Origin: Termitomyces sp. T153
Lineage: Eukaryota; Basidiomycota; Agaricomycetes; Agaricales; Lyophyllaceae
Assembly (NCBI GenBank): GCA_018296165.2
Contig: JACKQL020000100.1
Span: 62,001 to 126,000 of the forward strand
Length of the DNA: 64,000 bases
Direction: 5' to 3'
A program made the translations under genes and the position numbers. Numbering within the stretch: position 1 is the stretch's first letter; each line of letters opens with the position of its first letter. Of this stretch, positions 1 through 11,136 are shown piece after piece. The notes below the pieces were generated by a model. It saw nothing but the letters and a program-made list of their open reading frames with translations, did no database searches and was not told where the DNA came from.

Positions 1-468
1 TCATAACACATAGGTAGAGGCATGTTCTGTCTTCATGTATGACAGTACTCAGGCTATTTTTAATGTGTCAGAGTCAAAAGCATCCCTACTGAGGTGGATA
101 TAGGTGAGGTAGGATTGGAGGAATTGTTTGCTGCCAGAGCAGGCACCATCATACATGTCTGGTAGTGTGGGGCATGGGATCCATGATCATAGGGTTACTG
201 GGGTTGTGGAGATGGGTGATGGCATGGGCAGGGCTGGCTATGCTGCTGCAGGAGGGGCAGAGTTAGGAGTTAGGCATTTGAGCAGTGCCTAGAGCGATTG
301 GGAGATCAGGTCTGTGGTTTGACAGAGGGTAGAGAGTTCAGTTGTATGGCAGGTGAGAGATGATTGTGTTAGTTGCACCTGGGTTTCTAGATGTAGCAGG
401 CAAGTCCAGGCTTTGTCCTGTGGGGCTGGGGCCTCAAAGAGTGTGTCTGGGTTGGCAAGCTGAGACAT
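1..468 (-). pseudogene. Gag fragment of family A chromovirus, cut by the window edge
   Basis: The reverse strand, starting at an ATG at 468, reads as a Gag N-terminus that matches the Gag starting at 3636 almost residue for residue (for example the segment SYLTYIHLSRDAFD, compared with SCLTYIYLSRDAFD in the other copy). The first residues, proline/alanine-rich with APQDKAW, also match. Gag would form the retrotransposon particle. The ORF runs off the left edge, so only the 5' third is present. There is virtually no CpG. Its own 5' LTR (575-924) lies just upstream on the same strand at the expected spacing, so this is the 5' end of a third family A copy. Confidence 0.8.
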
Positions 469-574
469 AGAACTCCACAGTGCTCAATTTTAGTGGAGAA
501 GTGACAGATAGCAGCTTGGAGGTTCCTTGTGGCTAGGAGGGGCTTCTAGACCAGTTTTAGGAGACTTGTTCTAC

Positions 575-924
575 TGTAAGGGCAACCTCCAGAGTAGCAG
601 ATTGGAGTCATGCAGTTAGCAGAGGGGAATCCAAAGTTATATTAGTGGAATAAATGACAATACAATCAGTAACTAATCACTTAGCAGAGGAGAATCCAAA
701 GAGAACAAGTCTAAGGATCCCTGCTGCTTGGTGTGGCACATCAGTAAGTGGCAGAGGCATGAGAACTACTGTGTAGCAGGCTGGAGCTAATCCTAACCCT
801 AGGACAATAATTGATGAGGTAATACAGAGAACTCCAGGATTCTGAAATGAGCCCTGGAGATGTCAAACAAGCTGCAGAGGCACTGGAAAAGGTTGTGGAG
901 GTTGGAAATGGAAGTCCCCTGACA
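575..924 (-). repeat. 5' LTR of family A copy A1
   Basis: Read on the minus strand it begins TGTCAGGGGACTTCC and ends GTTGCCCTTACA, the same ends as the LTR at 3165-3529, with TG..CA termini. Next to it at 562-572 is AGACTTGTTCT (plus strand), exactly complementary to AGAACAAGTCT at 702-712 inside the LTR. This is the same self-priming layout seen in the other family A copies. The Gag fragment at 1-468 follows on the same strand. Confidence 0.78.
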
Positions 925-2042
925 GCATGGACCATAGCTTGTCTACTTTCCATGACCCAGATATGAAATATGGCCTAGATATAAAATGGTGCAAGTAAAG
1001 GCCACATACTTGTTGCAATTCTCCTCCAATTCTTTTGTAGATTATTTTCAGCAATGCCAGACATATCATACATAGATCCCTTAACTCTGATTCTATGTAC
1101 ATGAAGCCAAAAAAAGTAGCAAAAATCAAACTTGTGAGGATGGTCAAATTTTGCTATTTCATCTACTTCCATCTGTGTATTGTCAGCATGTTATAAGTCT
1201 AATTTTCTTTAAAGTTGTTGTGTAAGTGAAAGTATATAATGTCTACTGATCTGGCTTAATTTGAACATCTATAATGTGTATAAGAGAGAGAAAGGAAGCT
1301 TCAAATAACAGAGGGACAAATTGGTTGTGACAAATAATTAAACTCAGCTCAGCATTCTACCCTGTACTCTTTGCAGACTGTGATGCAGAGTCCTAAAGCT
1401 TGACAGGGTCACATACCCATCACATTTCATTTTACATTCAAAACAACCCTTCCATTGGGATGTCTCTGGCATCCTTCCTCAAATGAGAAAAAATACAAAA
1501 CTTGACACACTCATATTTTGTATACTAGAGATGTAAGTTTCTGATTTTCTAAGGAATCTGGAGGTTATTGATGGAAGCCAAAGTCATCCAAAATCTCATT
1601 TCATATCTGAGTCACCAACATCTATATATTATGACACAACATGACCAAACATTGGGGGGTTTCCAAAGTTGTAGAAAGGAGGCCACATGACAAAGTATGT
1701 TTGGTCACATCTATTGATTGATTGATGTTGACTAACAAGCTTATTATCGAATCCTAACTACACTGAGCTATTGATATATTGAATATCTCATCATGCAAGT
1801 TGATTTTGATAGTTTTTGACTATTAAAATGCTTAACAATTGATGTTTTAGGCAACCACCTACTACTCCTGAAAGCTAAAGGCAATAAGCTAGGATTCAAA
1901 GGAGACTTGAACAATTACAAATGACAGAACCTGATGATTGTTGTGCAATTAGAAACAACAGATCTTGGAAACAGATCAATACTGTGGTTGTCCCACCACT
2001 TTGATTGGGGCCTGGGGGTATGAGAACTGGGGGTAACAGTCT
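925..2042. other. Unassigned CpG-poor DNA
   Basis: About 1.1 kb of AT-rich sequence between the family A LTR and the ORF remnant at 2043. Only short frames with no recognisable motifs are present. It is probably old transposon debris; I see no gene, tRNA or clear repeat in it. Confidence 0.4.
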
Positions 2043-3164
2043 ATGGGATCTGGAGATATAGGATCTAGGGGATTGAGGCTTAATCACCAATCTATAGCCA
2101 CCACTTCTGGCTCTTCAGGAAGACCTATTAGGCAGCTAGCACCTGCTGATGATCCATTTTCTATGGTCATTCCTGAAACGGTTTTATCTGAAGGATGGAG
2201 TGCCCCTCTACAGAATCCCTTACCTAGATTGGTGCCTCCTCTGCCTGCTCCTATACATAAAAGAGTCAATAGACTCAATTAGCCTATTGCAACTATAGGT
2301 ATTCCTAAAACTCATCTGCCTGAAGGATGGATAGCCCCTTTACAGAATGCCTTGCCTAGAATGGTGCCACCTCTGCCTGTATATGGAAGAGTCAATAGGC
2401 TGAGACCAGTTAATCAGCCTACTGTTGCTCAAGCTACTATGGATATTCCTGAAGCCCATCTGCTTGAAGGATGGGATGCACCTTTACAAAATCCCTTACC
2501 TAGATTGGTGCCCCCTTGCTTCCTCCTATATAAGGAAGAGTTATAAAAGCCACTGTACCAGAACTTATGCCCATGATGATACCACCTCCCCCTCATACAC
2601 AAGCTCTATCTCAAGAGCAAAAAAGGCTGAAATAGAGGCAACAGGAGCAAGCATTAGCAGCCTTGCAAGAGCAACAAAGGCTGAGACATATTGCTCTGGC
2701 TGAAGAGCAGAAGAGGCAGCAAGATGAGGCACTAGCAGTACTGCAAGAGCAATAAATGCTGAGACAAATTGCTATAGCTGAAGAGCAGGAGAGGCAACAA
2801 TAAGCATTGGATATTCTGAGCCAGGAGAGAGAGAGAGAGAGAGGAGGAAGAGAAATTCATGCTAGAGGTTAGTTCAAGACAGATTCAAATGCTACTTTAA
2901 CTAATAAAGTTCAACAGCATATAGATTTGAATCCTGAACATAGGCCTTTGAATGCAGCTATGGCTTAAAGGATCTTTCAAGGCTGGGAAGAGCAACATGT
3001 AGCTGATCTGGAGCCTGTTCAGCAGGATTTTGTAGTCCTGCTGGATAATTGGGTAGGGCAGGGTCCAAGTCTTTTGCAGATCTCTGTCAAGCAGGATCAA
3101 CATATTCCAAATCATCCTCAGAAGGCAAGTCATTTTGAGGACCCAATGGATCATCAAGAGGAGG
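2043..3164 (+). pseudogene. Repeat- and coiled-coil-containing ORF remnant, probable N-terminal part of the Helitron protein
   Basis: The frame contains three tandem copies (about 2130-2540) of a roughly 60-residue unit with the core EGW-x-APLQNPLPRLVPPLP. After a break it continues (about 2544-2835) as a Gln/Glu-rich coiled coil with repeats such as ALAEEQKRQQDEALAVLQEQ, then a more ordinary stretch up to 3164. The in-frame stops are TAG or TAA where the repeat context expects CAG or CAA. The frame is cut at 3165 by the family A LTR. The proline-rich, same-strand frame at 7222 that leads into a Helitron domain reads like its continuation. I infer that this was one Helitron-encoded protein before the chromovirus insertion. 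Its biochemical role is unknown, and it could instead be an unrelated transposon ORF. Confidence 0.5.
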
Positions 3165-3529
3165 TGTCAGGGGACTTCCATTTCCAACCTCCATAACTTG
3201 TTTCAGCATTTTCACAGCTTGTTCAATGTCTCTGGAGCTTGTTCCAGTACCTCAGAGATCTCAGACCTGCAGAACTTTCTGTATTACCTCACTAATCATC
3301 TTCCTAGAGTTAGGGCTAGCTCTGGTCTTCTGTACAGTTGTTCCTATGCCTTTGCTGCCCACTGATGCACCACACCAAGCAGTGGGGATGCTTAGACTTG
3401 TTCTCTTTGGATTTCCCTCTGCTAGGTGATTAGTTACTGCTTGTATCTTTGTCTACTTGCTAATATACTTTGGATTCCCCTCTGCTAGCTGCATAACTTA
3501 GATCTGCCACTCCAGAGGTTGCCCTTATA
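3165..3529 (+). repeat. 5' LTR of family A copy A2, with self-priming site
   Basis: It starts TGTCAGGGGACTTCC and ends GCCCTTATA (CA decayed to TA). AGACTTGTTCT at 3394-3404 inside the LTR is exactly complementary to AGAACAAGTCT at 3532-3542, immediately after the LTR. This arrangement is established for Tf1/sushi-type self-primed elements. Gag starts about 100 bp downstream at 3636. Confidence 0.8.
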
Positions 3530-3635
3530 GCAGAACAAGTCTCCCAAAACTGGTCTGGAAGCCCCTCATAGCTGCAGGGAACCTCCAAGCTGCTATCTGT
3601 TGCTTCTTCACCAGGATTAAGCACTGCAGAGTTCT

Positions 3636-4660
3636 ATGTCTCAGCCTGCCAACCCAGACACTCCCTTAGAGGCTCCAGCCCCACAGGATAAAGCCTGGAT
3701 CCACCTGCTACACCTAGTTTTCTTGGTGCAACTCATGCAATCATCTCTTATCCACCATACAATTAAACTCTCCACCTTCCATCAAACTACAGGTCTTATT
3801 TCCCAATCACTCCAGGCACTGCTCAAGTGCCTGCTCTCTACCTCCACACCTCCCCTGGTCATGAAACCTACCCCAACTGCTTCTGTAGCCATCTCCATAG
3901 CTTCAGTGACTCTACAACTGTGGATTCCACACCCCACGCTTCCAGATGCATACAATGGTGCTCACTCTAGCAGGAAACATCTTCTCCAGTCCTGCCTCAC
4001 TTACATCTACCTCAGCAGAGATGCCTTTGACTTCAATGTGTTGAAAATAGCCTGGCTACTGTCATACATGAAGGTCAGATGTGCCTCCACCCATGCATTG
4101 CAAGTCTTTTATTGCCCTGGAGGTGTGGAAAGTTTTCTGAACTGGGCTGCCTTTGAGAAGGACTTCCAGGCAGAGTTTTTCCCACTTGACCCCACCAAAA
4201 CTGCTGCCTTGATGCTACATGACCAGGAGCAATATAGGCAAGGGAAGCAAACCCTGGACAAGTACATCAACTCCTTCTAGGCACTAGTTGAGTAAGCTGC
4301 CTACTCTGATGGCCTTCAGTTATGCCTCATATTCTGGGATGGCCTGCACCCCATACTGATAGAACACATTAACAATCTCATGGAGGGCTGCTCCAATGAT
4401 GAAAGGATTTCCTTTGTGGTATGAGGTAGCCTAGAATTAGTGGCAACTTATGGAGATTCAACAGAAGCTCTGCTACATGCACCCCATGCTGCACTCTGCA
4501 CTAGTTACCAGCCTCTGATACTCCACACCTGCTCATCCAGCACCTGCTCCTACTCCAACTATATGGATGTGGACACAGCCTGACAGCTCTGCACTGCACT
4601 GTTACTGTGTTGGAGATGCAAAAAGCCTGAGCATTTCACATGATACTGCTCCTTGGGTCT
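3636..4660 (+). pseudogene. Family A Gag (copy A2) with CCHC zinc knuckle
   Basis: This is the structural Gag of a Ty3/gypsy chromovirus. It is open from the ATG at 3636 for 214 codons and then broken by stops (TAG at about 4278). The core region (FEKDFQAEFFPLDPTKTAAL) is typical of retrotransposon Gag. The continuation ends in a zinc knuckle at 4608-4649 that reads C-W-R-C-KKPE-H-FT-stop-Y-C, that is C-x2-C-x4-H-x4-C, with a TGG codon mutated to TGA inside it. The homologous knuckle in copy A3 is at 59823-59864. Non-functional. Confidence 0.82.
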
Positions 4661-5043
4661 GAAAGTGCATTACCTCTCCATAGTAGTGCAGGAGAAACTC
4701 CTCCTGCAATTGCTGGCCATAAAGGATGCTACCAGAGCTCCATTGCTAGACAAGTCAACACTAGAGTTGAGACTAGAGAAGATCAGTGCTTGCATGTCAC
4801 CCCTGGAACTGGAGGAGGATTTTTAGTCAAGCAGTGGATAAGGTGTATGCCTCTGTTGCTGGGTAATAAGTTCTCATGTCTGTCATTAGAAAATAAAATT
4901 GCTTTTTTCAATGCCTCTCATTTTAAGACAAAAGAACCTCAATGTTCCTCTTTACAAATGTACAAATACCAACTCCAGAGCCTCTGCCAAGTCTCCAAAT
5001 GCCAGCTAGGGTCTGCTAGTGCTGCTCCACCTGGGCATGCCAA

Positions 5044-7221
5044 ATGCCCTGGCAGTACATAATGGCTTCAAGCCTATCCACTAACTCCCTGTGCCTTGAC
5101 ATGGAGATAGAGACTATAGACACCCAGCAAATCCACAGAGTCACCACTCTCCTAGATAGTGGAGCAATGGAACTGTTCTTGGACTTGGGGTTTGTCAAGC
5201 ACCACAGCCTGACTACACAGCCACTCCCCAAGCCCATTCCAGTCTTCAACATTGATGGAATGCCTAATAAAGCAGGTGCCATCAGCTCCATAGTTGATCT
5301 CATCCTTTATTTTTGAAACTATGTGGAGCATGCAGTCTTTGCTATTACTAACTTGAGCAGATAGAATATGATCCTTGGTTTCACATGGCTCTACAAGCAC
5401 AACCCCAAAGTAGATCAGACTAAGAGTGAGGTTATGATGAGCAGGTGCCCTTGGAAGTGCTCTGCCTGCACTACTAAGGCCAAGGAAGAATGCCAAGCTC
5501 AAGTTCAAGAGCACACAGCCATCCATGTATATTGTACTGGGCCTCTCCCTTTTATTGACCTGAACCTCCTGAATCCTCCACCCCTGGTGTTCTCTTGTAG
5601 AGAGGCCCTCTATGAGGACAACCAGAATATTGGCAGAGCCCCAGAGGAGGAAGGCAGAGAGGAGTTTGGTAGTGTACACAAACCAGAGCTCCTGGAGGAA
5701 GTGGTAGAGCTGAGGGACCAGATCAATGCCACCACCTTATATCTGCTGCCCTCCATTGCAGAGATCTGTGCTAGCCAGATCACATCCCAGTGGCTGGCCC
5801 AGGCATTTGCTGCTAACTCTATGCCCCAGGAGTTCCAGAATGTCATACTCTACTATCTCCATGCATTTGAGGATGTGTTCTCCAAGGCCTCATTTGACTT
5901 GCTCCCAGAGCACAAGCAGTGGGACCATGCCATTGAGCTATTGCCCAACTTTATGCCTGCCAGCTATAGTAGGGTCTACCCATTAGCACTTAGAGAGTAG
6001 GACAAACTTAATGCTTTCCTGCAAGAGAATCTGGACTTCAGTCACACATGCCCTTCCAAATCTCCAATGGCTTCTCTAGTCTTTTTCATCAAGAAGAAAG
6101 ATGGCTCACTCTGACTGGTTCAGGATTACTGGGTTCTCAATGCCATGACTGTAAAGAACTGCTACCCCCTCCCCCTCATCTCTGAGCTCATCAACAACCT
6201 CCAGAATGTGCAATACTTCACTAAACTGAATGTCTGGTGGGGCTACAACAACAATGTGTGTATTCAGGAGGGAGACCAATGGAAGGCTACCTTCTAGACT
6301 AACTGGGAACTATTTGAACCTCTTGTTATGTTCTTTGGACTCATAAACAGCCTGGCCACCTTCCAGACAATGATGAACAACATCTTCTGAGACCTTAGTG
6401 TGGAAGGTGTAGTGTGTGTATACCTTAATGACATTCTCATCTATACCAAAATGCTGGAAGAACACTACTACACTACCTGCCTTATCTTGGAATGTCTCTG
6501 CCAGCACCAGCTCTATCTCAAACCAGAGAAGTGCAAGTTTGAGCAGACCCAGATCAAGTATCTTGGCCTGATCATCTCACATGGAGCTGTAGAGATAGAC
6601 CCAGTGAAGGTAGCAGGCACAGCAGAGTAGCTGGAGCCCAAGAAAAGAAGGAGGTGCAGGCATTCCTAGGCTTTGTGAACTTCTACTAGAGATTCATCCA
6701 GGACTTCTTGCATCATGCCTGCCCACTATTTGACCTTACTGGGAAGGACATTATGTGGAGTTGAAGGCATCTGGAGCAGATGGCCTTTGATGCTCTCAAG
6801 CATGCCATGACCTCAGGACCTGTCCTCCTTTTTCTAGACAATAACTCCCCCTTCTAGGTAGAAGCTGACAGCTCTGACTTTACCACCAGGGCTGTTCTTT
6901 TACAGCAGTCTCTGAAGAATGGGAAGTGGAATCCAGTGGCCTTCTACTCCAAGGGCCTGAATGCAGTAGAGTGGAACTACAAGATCCACAACAAGGAGAT
7001 GCTGGCCATCATCCAGTCATTTGAGGAATGGTAGCACTTTCTGGAAGGCACGCAGCATAAGTTTGAGGTCTGGATGGATCACAAAAACCTCAAATACTTC
7101 TGGACAGCCAAGAAGCTCAACTGCTGACAGGACCAATAGTCCCTCTACCCTAGCCAATTTTGACTTCTTGCTGCACTACAAGCCTGGTCAGAGTATGGGG
7201 AAACCAGACACCCTGTCCTGA
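5044..7221 (+). pseudogene. Family A Pol (protease, reverse transcriptase, RNase H), truncated before integrase
   Basis: The domains appear in order. An aspartic protease has LLDSGAM at about 5150. A linker runs to 6000. The reverse transcriptase spans about 6050-6630, with the palm motif VYLNDILIYTK at 6418-6450. RNase H runs from about 6780 and ends in the HYKPGQSMGKPDTLS segment. The catalytic pair normally reads Asp-Asp but here is Asn-Asp (AAT GAC, 6427-6432), so the enzyme would be dead even without the many stops. Integrase, chromodomain and 3' LTR are missing: the frame is fused at about 7222 to the Helitron fragment, so everything 3' of RNase H has been deleted. Confidence 0.85.
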
Positions 7222-8110
7222 GTACCCAATGATCCATCACAACCAGAACCTACTGAAAATATACCAGCAGAAGAATCAGAGCTTCTCCTTCCCCCTCCTA
7301 TTCCACCACAGCTTGGTCCTGTTCAGCCTATTCCAAAAAGAAAGCAATCTTAGTTGATTGAATACCCTCCACACTATCTTGGTCTGATGACTATCATATG
7401 TCCACACTGCCAAGCTTTATATTTTGATGCTGAAAAGCTCACCAAGTCTACCAGAAATAATTCAAACTTTAGCATGTGCTGCTTACAAGGCCAAGTAAAT
7501 TTGCCTGGGCTTCAAGATGCTCCAGCAGATTCACTCAATCTACTCCATGGCCACCATGCTCTCTCTGACACTTTTAAGATATCTATCTGTCAATACAATG
7601 CAGCCTTTGCATTTACATCTCTAAGAGTTAAAATTGACCATGCCATTATTAATGCTCCTGGACCATACAGCTTTAGGATCAATGGAGAACTACATCATTT
7701 GACAGGTGCCTTGCTTCCTATTGAAGCCAATAATTCTGTATATGCACAACTCTACCTTTATGATCACAACCAGCAATTGGCTTTTTGTCAACAGAACAAT
7801 CCCAGGCTTGATCCTCAAATAATGGCCTCTTTGCAGGATATGCTTGCTAGAGTCAATCCCTTCATTGACTTATACAAGCAGGCCAGGCAGATTATGGGAG
7901 AAGTTCCAGAAGGCCAACCACAAAGGCTTTCTGTCAAGCTTACAGCTGATTTTGGAGACCTGCAATGCTAAAATGACCCCAATGAACAGGAGGGGGTTGC
8001 AGCTGTAATTTCTGGAGATGGCTCAGAGGAGTGATCAAATTACTGTGATATAGTCTTGCACTTCAGGGTAGGGCACTACATGTATCAGACATTGTAGTGG
8101 AACATGTTTT
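7222..8110 (+). pseudogene. Helitron helicase-like N-terminal domain (Helitron_like_N) fragment
   Basis: After a proline-rich lead, the frame reads CPHCQALYFDAEKL, then FSMCCLQGQVNLP, QYNAAFAFTSLRVK, GPYSFRINGELHHL and YAQLYLYDHNQQ, and ends in the weakly readable NDPNEQEGVAAVISGDGSEE and DIVLHF region. These are the hallmark blocks of the N-terminal domain of Helitron Rep/helicase proteins, which act in rolling-circle transposition. The open stretch 7354-7971 (205 codons) is unusually well preserved; a TAG at about 7351 replaces a codon just before it. The HUH nuclease and helicase domains are not found downstream. Upstream it abuts the truncated family A element; the probable N-terminal half is at 2043-3164. 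Confidence 0.85.
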
Positions 8111-8760
8111 ATATTGTATGCTACATATCCAGTGCAGTCCTCTGCATTGTAGCAGAATATACACCACTTGACTTTGAGTATATAAGCAACACTGGTTTCT
8201 TCTTGGATTTGGAATCAGAACTTGGAGGATAGAGCCCATTGATGTAGATAGAATCTCTGTAAATATGAAGAAAAAAGATGCAAAAAAGATGCTGCAGCCA
8301 CACTGCTGATAGGAGAAATGAGAGTACACTGTGGCACTAGAGAAAATGGGTGCACCATATTCACAACCCCTGCCAGAAGAGCTGCTGCCAGAGGGCCTCT
8401 AGCAGTGGAAATAGGTATACATTGAACCACTGGCAGCTGCTGCCAGAATGCCTCTGGCAGCAGAAAGAGATATAATATGCTGGACCACCAGGGAAAAGTG
8501 TGGCACCCACAGGAATCTCCAAAAAAATTGAAGCTACAAAACATTTCAAGCCATCAGATGTTATGTGGGATAGTTGAAATCAAATAGAAAAAATCAATCA
8601 TTACAAATTGCTAGGTCAAGAATCCTAGGCCTGACAATTGGAGTGTGGCTTAACCAACAATCCAAACCACTGATCTATGGTGGCTTACAATAGCACATCA
8701 TTATAGGCATTTTCTGAAACAAATAATTGTCAATTGAAATGATGACTAAAAAACCTTTTG
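8111..8760. other. Unassigned CpG-poor DNA downstream of the Helitron fragment
   Basis: There is no coding motif. An imperfect internal repeat (GCTGCTGCCAGA.. at about 8389 and 8438) is present. I do not see a convincing Helitron 3' end (hairpin plus CTRR). Confidence 0.35.
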
Positions 8761-8770
8761 CTAACTACAG

Positions 8771-9460
8771 AATGTCAAGCAAGAAATTCAAACTCTCAAC
8801 CAGACAGGTGGTTGAACTGGAATGATGATCAATCCAGACCACTGAAGCATAGTGCTTTGGAATAATAAGCTGGCTACAAGCATATGTTGTAGCAAACAGT
8901 GGACAATTAAAAACAAATTTATAGACAATAAATGTCAAGCAAGGAATTCAAACCCTCAACCTGAGCATATGAGACTGCAGACATTGGCAGAGCTCTGACA
9001 TTCTAACCCATTAAACCACAAGGGCCTGTCATATCAGGCAAGTTAATCATGAAACAAATAATGATGACTAAAAAAAGTTTCCATACCAGAATGTCAAGCA
9101 AGGGATTTGAACCCTCAGCCTGAGCATATGAGGCTGCAGACATCAGCAGACCTCTGATGTTCAAAGCCATTGAGCCACAAGGGCCTACTATAACTAGCAA
9201 TTTAAGAGCATTTGTAGAGCACTGCAGCAATTGAGGATTTGGCAGGTAGCCAGCCTGAATGCTCAAACCATGAGAGTATTCTGCTACAGAGTGTGCCTAA
9301 ACATTGGTTAGGGCACAGAAGAAAAAGTGCAATAAATAAAATGAAAGATTAAATCAGTAGGCAATTGTCAGATCAGAGAGTCAAACCCTCATCCTGACAA
9401 AGAAAAGCATAACATTATGGCACTTTGAACCACTAAGCCATGATACTATCACAAGAATGA
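8771..9460 (-). repeat. Tandem array of tRNA-derived (SINE- or pseudo-tRNA-like) units
   Basis: The marker AATGTCAAGC recurs at 8771, 8931 and 9090, a period of about 160 bp. On the minus strand the third unit (about 9094-9188) has a good Pol III A box, TGGCTCAATGG, and a B box, GGTTCAAATCC, 53 bp apart. It also has an ATCAG/CTGAT stem with a 7-nt loop and a GAGGG/CCCTT T-arm stem. The second unit (about 8935-9029) has TGGTTTAATGG and GGTTTGAATTC. A further relative at 9367-9455 has TGGCTTAGTGG. The acceptor ends do not pair, and position 33 of the anticodon loop is not T, so these are not functional tRNA genes. The A-to-B spacing fits Leu/Ser-class tRNAs. Confidence 0.6.
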
Positions 9461-9712
9461 TATTTTCACCAATCATCTGTGGAGTGCCCAAATCATTGGC
9501 ATGGTCATTTCCACTGGGCTTGCAACAAATGAACAGTTCTGTGACAGCTTCTTGCCCCTACAAAAATGCTTCTGTAATGACTTTCCATGTCTAATGCTTT
9601 GACATATTTCAACAAATATCTATACAGACAAACTGAGAGCTTTTGAACAAAAACACTTCTGTAACAGATATGCTTTTGTGATGGGATCTGGTGACAGATA
9701 AAAAAATCAATA
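9461..9712. other. Unassigned CpG-poor DNA
   Basis: A short stretch between the tRNA-like array and the family B polyprotein remnant. Nothing recognised. Confidence 0.3.
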
Positions 9713-10422
9713 ATGGAGCAGCCTCAAGAGTTATATGACAGCACATACCAGCTAACAGAACTGCTTTTTGCAATGGATGTCAAAGATATTTTACTTACAG
9801 AATCTTGTACACAGACAGACTCTGCTCTAGCTTACCTCTATGCTACTGCTTGTGACATTTCTGAATTCTCCATACCTCCCTGCTCATATTTTGTGTCTAC
9901 TGATTCTTCCACTCCTTTGATTCTTGGACAGACACTTTCAGTTGGTACTAACATTACAGACAATACTCCAACCTTTGTGCACATTTTTTTCCCTGCTCAA
10001 TATGTCACTAACAAACCTGCTAAAAGAAAAGGAGCCCAGGTAAAGAAGAAGTACAAACCTGTTGCTATGAAGACCAAACCTGTTGCTGGCCATTTTAGAA
10101 TTGAGCAACACATTATTGGCAATATTTTAGTAACTATGCTGATACTTGACTCAAAACCTCTACTGCTTATACCAATCCAGCAATTCACTAGTAACTAACA
10201 AGCAAAGTTTGTTAAAGATCACAACATGGGTTTCCTTACTAGTGACAAATTAAACATACTTGTTGACCTTGTTGCTAAACAAGAAAAGGTATTCACTTGG
10301 GAAGACTCTAAACAAGGAAGCTTGTGCCCCAACTTCTTTCTCCCAGTACAGATACCAACCATTCCCCCATATCCCCTGGGTTCAGCACAACCACCCTATA
10401 CTTCTAGAACTAGAGAAGGAAG
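9713..10422 (+). pseudogene. Family B gypsy polyprotein, N-terminal Pol part
   Basis: The open frame 9713-10198 contains KKYKPVAMKTKPVAGHF and then a region leading into GFLTSDKLNILVDLV and FTWEDSKQGS (10226 onward). It is the linker that precedes the reverse transcriptase in this gypsy family. A stop at about 10196 and a frameshift near 10330 break it. It is interrupted at 10423 by a solo LTR and continues at 11137; the GGAAG at the junction is duplicated on both sides. No family B 5' LTR or clear Gag is seen upstream, so the 5' end is truncated. Confidence 0.7.
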
Positions 10423-11136
10423 TGTCAGGGCCACAGTCCTGGAGGAGGACTCTTACAAGAGCCAAAACCACTTTGGAAAGGTGATGCTAATAGCAAGTAT
10501 GCAAATAGAGAAAGAAACTAAGAAACCAAGAATGAAAGAGAGTAATAGATTGAGAGAAGATCAGATAACAACAGAATACAAACAAGATATCAGGTAATGT
10601 CAAGGCTAGAGTGGTAGCTAAAGAGTAGGAGAGCTTATATGCAAGTAGGCTACTACCTAGAGGGGAAGCCAAGACATAGTCTCAGACAGGTCTAAGATAG
10701 GGAGAGGCCAAGAACAGGAATGTCTAAGATAGGGAAGGTCTCAGACAGGCACTGGGTGTGATCAGGGATAGTGGATATAATCAGAGTCAAGGTGTAATCA
10801 GAGATATAATCAGAGACAGTAGGTGTGATCAGGGATGTAATCAAAGACAGTGGGTGTGATTAGGAATGTGATCAGAAACAATGGATGTGATCAAGGATGT
10901 GATTATAAGCAGTAGGTGTGATTGAATGTGATCAGAAACAGTGGATATAATCAAGGATATGATCAGAGACAGTGGGTGTAATCAGGGATATGATCAGAGA
11001 TAGTGCGTGTAGTTCAAGACAGGGAAGTGATCTGGGACATGGAAGTTATGTGGAACATGGAGGCCATCTAAAATATATCTGGACTGAACAAAGGTGGCCG
11101 AGAAAGAGATTTGGAGAAAATAATTGGGTCATGACA
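10423..11136 (-). mobile_element. Solo LTR of family L inserted in family B pol (TSD GGAAG)
   Basis: The plus strand runs from TGTCAGGGCCACAG to GGGTCATGACA, the reverse of the L-family ends. The five bases GGAAG flank it at 10418-10422 and 11137-11141. Rejoining at one GGAAG restores the reverse transcriptase reading. In the sense (minus) direction it has a TATA-like CATATAAG followed by CTCTAGCCTTGACATTACC, the same promoter and start region as the other L LTRs. Only one LTR and no internal region remain, as expected after LTR-LTR recombination. Confidence 0.8.
10750..11012. repeat. Degenerate minisatellite inside the solo LTR
   Basis: Many imperfect copies of a GTGTGATCAGGGAT / ATCAGAGACAGTGGGT motif follow each other. 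The L-family LTRs at 22127 and 58266 carry a 21-bp tandem repeat at a comparable upstream position but with different sequence, so LTRs of this family seem prone to internal tandem repeats. Confidence 0.65.

Noticed and set aside
9094..9188. Functional tRNA gene on the minus strand
   Set aside because: The acceptor stem does not pair and position 33 of the anticodon loop is not T.
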